From: Cladopsammia gracilis
Taxonomy: Eukaryota; Cnidaria; Anthozoa; Scleractinia; Dendrophylliidae
Reading direction: 5' to 3'
DNA: 64,000 bases
NCBI GenBank assembly: GCA_022457155.1
Contig: JAJGOT010000133.1
Coordinates: 406,001 to 470,000, forward strand
Shown here: positions 56,980-64,000 of the stretch, piece after piece
Layout of the letters: each line of letters begins with the position of its first letter
Numbering within the stretch: position 1 is the stretch's first letter
Program-made: the position numbers and the translations under genes
Notes under the pieces: model-generated
The model's database searches: none
What the model saw: the letters and a program-made list of their open reading frames with translations, nothing else
Told to the model about the DNA's origin: nothing

Positions 56980-57689
56980 AAAGCTCCAAACTTAAACAAA
57001 CAGACGGGGCCAATAAATTGCTGTATAAGTGAAGTGTGCGTGGTTGAAAAAGATTAAAAATCACCTGGGACACATGTTATACATGCATAACACATAAGCT
57101 TAACACAATAAGACTTATGGTCATAAGCAAACAACTTACACGTCACACAAATTTATCGACGAAGTCGAGCATAAAAAGACGGGTGTCATGGCGATTAAAA
57201 CGAAGAAAGGTCTCCACTACACTTCTGCAGGGCATATGAATCACATCGCATCAGATGGAAAATGAACACAATCCAGTTTATAAACGGCGACTAACGATAT
57301 CCTGATGAATGCACATGTGCACAGGAAGCCCAAGAAAAATGAGATAACACACGCGTATGGTGCGGCAAAAAGTGTTTTCATCAAAGTGAGACTAAGTGCT
57401 AATTACTTTTTTAACAGTATAGCATTTTACACTGTTAGTTGATTTAAAGTTTCAGATTAACATAATATATTAAGAACTGAAGGGCGTTTTCAAACTCTTG
57501 ACATATTTATATCAAGAAGAAATAAAATTCAAAGTTGAAACTGTCCATTCCCAGGGGGCCTTGGCGGCTGTAATCCAAGATGGCGACCGCGTGTCCAAAG
57601 ACCCTGGGAACGAGTTCCTGAAACAACAAACGGAAAAACAAGATGGCGGGGAAATTTCTCGAAGCGGACGATTTGTAAACGACCTTTAA
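56980..57689. promoter_or_regulatory. Divergent promoter region with two AAGATGGCG motifs
   Basis: The membrane-protein gene reads left from 56979 and the PX gene reads right from 57690. Two AAGATGGCG motifs (57577-57585 and 57640-57648) match the known YY1-type promoter element that often overlaps start sites of animal housekeeping genes. Both are on the strand of the PX gene, 105 and 42 bases before its ATG. No TATA box is apparent there. Confidence 0.55.
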
Positions 57690-60600
57690 ATGGCGCACGC
57701 AGATGACCAGTGGATCAGGCTATTCAATGTGTCAGATCCGCGGAGGGCTTATGCCGGCCATACTTTGTATAAAGTTACTTCCAAGGTAATGAATTTCTGC
57801 AAGACAGACAGTTATTGCACCAACGATTGGTGGTTTTGCAAGTTTGTGTCAATTGAAAAAGATTGATTTGATTTTCTGACGACACTCACCCTTAGAAACA
57901 TGCTATGGAAACATTTTTACCTTATTTTCCCTTAAGGACCATAATTAAGTACTTAACTAACAATTGTTTGATTTGACATTGTAGGTTTTCCAAAGGGAAT
58001 TTCCCGAAGGCGCGACTGAGGTTTGTTTTAATTAGTTACGCCTGTACAGCTGTATTTCTTAGGGGTGATTTAAGCTAGCGACGGAACTGTCAGAAGGCGG
58101 AATCGGAATCAGATGAAAGTTACATAATGATCGATCAACATAACGAAACAGAAACGGAAGCCGCGCTTTGATCGGATGCTATAAAATACACTGTAATGTC
58201 GAAGGCTGTCAGTAGTGTTGTGGTGCGGAGCATTGTGATAGGCTTGTTAACGTTCTTTCTTGCAGAAAGAACATGACTATGACTATTTCAGAACGGTTCT
58301 AGAATGAACGTTTTGTAGAACGAAGCGTATGGAAACAAAATGATCCATTCTTATTGCAAATAAGTGGCCAGGTATTCTAGAATCTAGCCAAAATTAAGCT
58401 CCTTCTACCTTCATTTCTGACTCTGCTTACCATCCATAAGTGTATGTAATATAGTGTAAACTATCCTTTACAGTGTGACTTAAAGGGATGGTTTCACGGT
58501 TTGGCGCATGTGCACAGATTAAAATACTTCATTCGCTTGCTTAAAACAAAGCGAAGGATGACCAAAATTCACAGAAAATTTCAACGGATTACACCGACAA
58601 AGTCAACATTGAATAAAACCTTTGACCCGAAGGATTTATTCTACGCTCTGGTGGCTTTCATAGCGCACTTTGGTATGTATAATCATCCATTCAATCAGCG
58701 ACATTTTCACGGGCAAATTTCCCGCCAGAGTTATCTACTCGCTTCCGATTGGTCTAAACAATAAATTTAAATGAAAACATCATAGCTTGCACGTGCGCCG
58801 ATCCGTGAAACCCACCCTTTAATCCAGCTGAAGCATTTTAAGGGTGTCCTGTCTCTGTTGTTGATCAACCCATTCAGCTTCACCAGGGTCCCCCACCCTT
58901 ACAATTCCCCACTTTCCCTATTTCTGCCTACCTCATCATTGATAGTAGAGAGTCTGCTTAGGCTTTAGGTAACCTGCGATCAGGTGTTTTTTTTTTTCTT
59001 GTGGATGAGAGTCTAAGAGTATTTCTCAGGGGGCGTGTAGTTTTAATAGTTTATTTATCTATGAATTTAAACCTGTTTTGGAGGGGAGGGGGAGGGGAAG
59101 GCAGATTTTAGGTATCATTACAGTCTTTGTTATTGTTAATTAACAACAACATTATAATAAAACTGTCATAATCCAAATTGGCAATTCTAGATCTAGAGAT
59201 ATAGATTACTTCATGGGCAGTGTGGGCGAACGGTATTTACGCAAAGCCTCACTTGTTTGATTTCTGATACAAACCAATGAGTGCGTAAATACAGCACAAA
59301 GCACTGCCCATGCTGTAATTTGTTGATTTTATACATACTGAGATTTGCGATTGGATGGAACATTTTTTTTTCACGTGTGAGAAAGTCGTTTTGCAATTCT
59401 GATTGGCTGCAAACCCCAAACAGGGTTTTCACATGCCAAATTTAAATAGAAAATCTCAATAAGTATGCAATAATACTAAATACATAACAGAAACTAATAT
59501 TAATTTATTTGTGTTTGCTCAATTTGTTACAGATAGCAGTATGGCGCCGTTTTAGTGATTTCAAGAAACTTCACCAAGAGCTGTTAAAGATCTACACTCT
59601 TAAACACTTCAAGGAGGATGATTTCCCGCCTTTCCCAAAGGCCAAATTCTTTGGTATTTATATTACTTAATTCTGTCAATATCAACATTATAGTGTATAG
59701 TATGATATATAGATTGTTAATTTTCCCAATTCTTTACTCATAAACAAGTCTTACCTACCTGTAGACATGAGCATTTCTTAGAACATACATGTAAAAGAAG
59801 TGTTCCTTTGATATCTTACGTGCTCAATGCAATCTTGAAAAGCCCTTGAATTTTGGCAGTTGTCTTGAGAAGTCTTGAATCTGGCCAGAGTGCTTGCAAA
59901 GTGCTGTACTTTTGTTTGGCTAATACCGCTTTAAGATAATTATTATGGACAATCACTTGTGTTGGACATGTGTTTATGTTGCAAATTAATGGGATTGCAG
60001 GTCGTTTTGAAGAGGGAGTAATTGAAGAGAGAAGAAAAGCTGCTTTGGAGCTTTTGACGTTTGCTGGAAACTTACCAGATCTTTTTACAAGCCAACCATT
60101 TGTGAAGTTCTTTGAGGTATTTAAAAAGTTTGCATTAGTCTTTAGAGTAAAATCTTGCTAGCTTTAAAACCCTTCTGAAGCTGATAGTTAATTCAAACTT
60201 ATGCTAACATGATTACAACTTGCTTTGTTTGCTATGTCTTTGTTTTCTAGGTCTTTGCTTTCTACTGGTCTACATGTATGTTTTCTAGACGCAATACTAC
60301 ACCTATGTTCCATTCTGGGATCATTGCCATCTTGGCAAGCCTGGTATTTAAAGGGGTTATGTCACCTATTTTTACTATCACTTTGAAAAGCCAAAAAACA
60401 TAATTATTTGTTTCAATGGAAACCTACAAATAATGGTCAGTTTTGTTAACAAATACTCTACCAGTGCACAGAAACAAGTATTTGTTATCTTTGACTGTGG
60501 ATGGCCAGGATGGAAATGGATTGCAACTTGAAAAAAATTGGCCAATTTTTTCAAGTTCCTCTCAAGTGTGGTGGACAAATCGCAGAAAAACTTATTATGG

Positions 60601-63600
60601 TTTGTTCTTCCTTGAAGAAATCACTTGATATTATCTTCTTGATGTTCTAAAAGCAATTTTATGTTTGAGCAATGAAAGTAGTTTCAATTGTCAACTACTG
60701 TATTTGGTGTATTTTGACCAAAACACAGCAAAATCTGCGTGACAATGCCCCTTTAAAACTGAACACATTGGTGGGAAGTGTCTCATCACTGTATATGTAC
60801 ATCATGTACACCTTACATATCATAGAAAACAAAACTCTAACTTGTTATGCCTTCTCAAACAAACACACTTTTTTTAGCAGATGTATGGCATGGGCGCTTG
60901 CGTGCATAAGTGATGCAAGATTTTATGTGCAGTAGTGATGCACAATGCAATACTACGGACCAAGTCATCTTAAAAATGCTGTCAGTGTGGCTTATTATAA
61001 TCTGGTGACATTACATGTACAATATACATGAACCGGTATTAAGGAAGAATCACACTTGGTTCGCATTAAAATAAAAGTGTTCAGATTTGTACTGTATCTT
61101 TATACATGTATGTTTGCTTTTTCAAACACTTGACTATAAGCCTGCGTTCAGCCATCTCCAATTTCCTTGCTCCCCGCGAAAAATGGACATCTGCGTAACA
61201 ACGTTTCGAATCTTGTTCACGTATCCTGCTGTTTCTCAAGGATCTGTGGACTGCACTCTGATTGGACGCTTGACAGTAGGTATTGTTAGGAACAATTCTG
61301 ATTATAGCTATCACCCCGAAATAATTTATGCTGCATAAAAATTGATGCGGGTTTTTCCATTGACAGATCTTGAAATAATCACCCATGTTTAGTCGACATA
61401 TTATGTCGACTAAACATGGGTGATTGTGTCCTGTGTTTCTTGCCTCTTGTGAAGCATAGCGACAGAAATCTTGTTCAAGGTCGCAGTGAATTTAAAGTTG
61501 ACAAAGAAAACCTTTCACTAGAGTTTGCTGTACACTCTGCAACACCGTATATCTGTGGTCCATGCACTGGACTTCTGCTGAAGCGACACTGATGGACTTT
61601 TTCAGTGTTTGATACTAATAATACCATGAAACAACAATCTACTCTACAGTAAAAACCCGCATACAAGAACATGTGGATTGAGAACACCCAGGCTGAAATT
61701 TGATAATTTGATAAAAAAAGGAGCATATATATAAGAACACATTCAGCCTGAAAATTGAAAATTGTTCTTACTGGTATATATAAAAACTCTTCCCTTTTCA
61801 GTTTAATAGAACAAACAGTGTCTGAAGCTTTACTGTGGTATTGCACTAAGATCTCTGTATAAATGCTAGTAATTTCACTTGCTGTGTATAGCAAATGTAC
61901 AACAACTGTATTTGGAATTAAAAAGTCTTATAATTACATGAAAAATATGCAATATATGTGTTTGGCCTGTCATTTTTATTAACAATCATTAAGAACACTT
62001 AAGAACACTTTCAGGCTGATTTCACCTAAAATACCCGATATATAAGAACCCAATCAGCCTCAACCCTGAAAATGGGTTTTCTTGTATGCGGGTTTTTTAC
62101 TGTAGATCAAAGAACATAAAATCTAGGTAGTTCTGAGAATAAAAGGACAAAGGGGCTATTAATATTGAAAGAGGAATACAGAATTACTACAAGAAAACAA
62201 TTTACTTGTAGATTCAATGTAAAACCCTCCTGCAAAGAAAAACATTTGCCGAAAACGAAATTTTGTAGGTCCTACTTTTGTGGCAAATTAGAAATTTCTG
62301 TACCACTGAGCCTAAAAAAAGTCAGGAAACAGAGCTAGAGAATGAGTCTTCAAAACATTATCACAGCGAGAAATCCTGGCGAGACATCAGGTGAAGATCA
62401 TTTCACAGCACGTGTCGGTCAAGGTAATTCATAGAATATTTTAATTGAGAACAGCAGGATACGTGAACATGATTCAAAATGGTGTTACGCAGACGTCCTT
62501 TACGTACGAAGCGAAGGAAATACTAGGAGACGTCTGCTTGCAGACTATTGACTATAAATTATGAGCTATACATAATATTCTTTGCATTCCAGGGGGGATT
62601 CCCTGATAGCCCAGTTCGCAACGACAGTTTTGCTAGCCAAGAGGGCAGCTTATCAGATGCAGAATGTGAAAGTCCTCGAGCTGCCGTCTCTACCCAAGGA
62701 GATAAATATCCTGACAGTGGTGTTCAGATTGAACGGCAGTCACCATCTCCTCCATGTACCTCAAGCAAAGAAAATGGTTTGATGAACTGTTTTGTGTTAT
62801 AGTACTGTTATACCGCCAGCAGATCTCATTAAAAGGGATAGTGAACCGCTGAAATATAGAAATTTCATTTTGCTTATTATTTCCCCTTTTTATTTACAGT
62901 GTATATTGCCAAAGCAACCTCCAGGCCGTAATTAAGAAAACACGACATATCAGCCAAAACACTAACCCCTTATCTCAGGTGGTTCATTGAAGGGCTCCCG
63001 GCAATAACATCCTAAGTACTGTTTTGGAAAATTTTCACTGAAATCTTGGATTTTTGGCCTCAAAAGGGACTCACTGGATCATGTAAAATAAATATGACTG
63101 AAAGGATTTAAACCAGGTCAATAAATCTTCTATCTTTGAACAGAATAATTTTTTTTAAAGATACGGGGTGTCCTGGGGGCCATAGGGTGTCAAAGGGGCC
63201 CAAAACATTTTCTCAAAGATGTGGATTTTCTTCCCCATTTTGGATCTGTTTTAAGTACCTTAACTGTTAATGAATCATTAATTTTACAAAACTGTGCTTT
63301 TAAAGGCCTAAAATATTCAATTTTAGTGAAAGTTGCCAAAAACATACTTAGGATGTCCTTGCCGGGCGCCTTTTAATTAATTGTCACAGGGTGATCAGGA
63401 AAAGTGTGAACTCTGAAAATATTTCTGCTGCAGTGTTATCTTATTTGAAGCCGTTAAAAACTACAAAATGATAGACATCATTTTCCTGTTGTGAGCCTGG
63501 GCTCCCTGTGTCTAGCTGTGTAAGTAAAAAGTGTGCTTTATAAATATTGTCCTCTTTGATTGCTTTGTTTCAGGTGATAATCTAGATGAGGCCTCCCTTG

Positions 63601-64000
63601 GAGGTGTATGGCTCTGCAAACAGCCTTCACTGACTGAAGGCCTTGACAATCTCAGCTCAGGAGAAGAAGATAATGACTGCCAGGAACCAAGTGATTCAAC
63701 ACTGCCAGAAGCAGAGACTGAAGGTGAACAAAGTGAGGAGATTGTCCCGAATGCTGAAGAAGATCATGATGATGTTTTCATGGATGACATTGACGAATGT
63801 TCAGAAAATGAATCTGCGACATCAGAGAGGGACAAACGGGCAAGCAGTGCCGAACCTCCTAATTGGCTTGTGCGAGCAATTTCAATTTGCAGCGAAGGAG
63901 AGGACTTGGAAGCTCTTGCTTCTGAAGCAGACACAGAGGAGCTGTCTTTTCCAGAAGCATTTTCAGAGCATGGTTACTGTAGCGGTGAGGAAAGAACTGA
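57690..64000 (+). CDS. RPS6KC1: PX-domain protein of the RPS6KC1/SNX15 type (5' part)
   Basis: Exons fit in phase at 57690-57785, 57985-58020, 59533-59653, 60001-60116, 62593-62776 and 63574 to beyond the window. The 36-nt second exon (VFQREFPEGATE) is easily missed, but completes the fold. Residues about 12-125 are a PX domain, which binds endosomal phosphoinositides: NVSDPRRAYAGHTLYKVTSK, WRRFSDFKKLH with the lipid-binding Arg, PPFPKAKFFG, and RFEEGVIEERR. FFEGGFPDS continues as in vertebrate RPS6KC1 (FFKGG). After it comes a long, disordered Ser/Asp/Glu-rich region with no stop to position 64000. RPS6KC1 (sphingosine-kinase-associated, with MIT and kinase domains) and SNX15 share this PX type. 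The long acidic region favours RPS6KC1, but the MIT and kinase parts lie outside. Confidence 0.85.
58480..58822. mobile_element. TTAA-ended MITE (AGGGATGGTTTCACGG family)
   Basis: TTAAAGGGATGGTTTCACGG pairs with CCGTGAAACCCACCCTTTAA. It lies in the PX-gene intron 58021-59532. The 87-codon open frame inside is not conserved-looking and is rejected as a gene. Confidence 0.75.
60348..60756. mobile_element. TTAA-ended MITE (copy 2 of a pair)
   Basis: Reverse-orientation relative of 7866-8275, with ends TTAAAGGGGTTATGTCACC and GTGACAATGCCCCTTTAA. It is in the PX-gene intron 60117-62592. Confidence 0.85.
61377..61425. repeat. Perfect 24-bp palindrome, one-base spacer
   Basis: Arms 61377-61400 and 61402-61425 are exact inverted repeats, starting AATCACCCATGTTTAG and meeting at GACATA T TATGTC. 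It could extrude as a cruciform. It lies in the PX-gene intron. Confidence 0.9.
61645..62104. mobile_element. TA-flanked MITE, CAGTAAAAACCCGC family (copy 2)
   Basis: TACAGTAAAAACCCGCATAC pairs with GTATGCGGGTTTTTTACTGTA; AAGAACAC and AAGAACCC blocks recur near the ends. It is longer than the copy at 37295-37557 and shares only the ends. Confidence 0.8.

Noticed and set aside
58501..58764. 87-codon open frame
   Set aside because: Lies wholly inside a TTAA-ended MITE within an intron and shows no domain.

Overview
The window is eukaryotic, metazoan DNA: split genes with GT-AG introns and metazoan-type proteins, embedded in a large load of non-LTR retroelements, Penelope-like elements (PLEs), SINEs and palindromic MITEs. 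The mix of TTAA-ended MITEs, PLEs with GIY-YIG endonucleases, and introns of 1-5 kb around conserved exons suggests a cnidarian, most likely a stony coral. That identification is inference; the metazoan call is firm.

Four host genes can be read. (1) 308-7562, plus strand: the last seven exons of cytoplasmic tryptophanyl-tRNA synthetase, with its 5' exons before the window. (2) 10663-13449, minus: a two-exon leucine-rich-repeat gene that looks like LRRC73. (3) 50379-56979, minus: a three-exon gene for a small single-pass membrane protein with a coiled coil, not recognised. (4) 57690-64000+, plus: the 5' part of a PX-domain gene of the RPS6KC1/SNX15 type, running out of the window. Genes 3 and 4 are divergent and share a 0.7 kb promoter region with two AAGATGGCG motifs. 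A single signal-peptide-like exon at 23152-23271 (minus) may be an orphan or broken gene.

The 14-50 kb interval holds no convincing complete host gene and is built of mobile DNA. Main pieces: a near-perfect 226-bp-arm palindrome carrying hammerhead-ribozyme-like cores and flanked by 14-bp direct repeats (13985-14530); TTAA-ended MITEs (14966-15633, 16536-17198); two head-to-head PLE remnants (17350-18605 minus, 19012-20870 plus); a roughly 40-bp satellite (25146-26809, 30262-30400) split by an almost intact L1/Tx1-type LINE (26810-30261), the whole bracketed by direct repeats of about 200 bp (23770-24134, 30896-31094); an element whose terminal inverted repeats contain poly-C/poly-G runs (31297-32443); a third, decayed PLE (about 32490-33252); CR1/L2-type LINE tails; and fifteen 88-bp tandem units (48182-49512).

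Several repeats occur two or three times, so insertions can be ordered in time. A 1.2-kb repeat at 21562-22730, 37734-38980 and 50968-53897 gives an empty site for both a 1.48-kb foldback element (51309-52786) and a SINE (53323-53622). No operon-like or defence-like system is present; the most unusual content is the architecture of the repeats.
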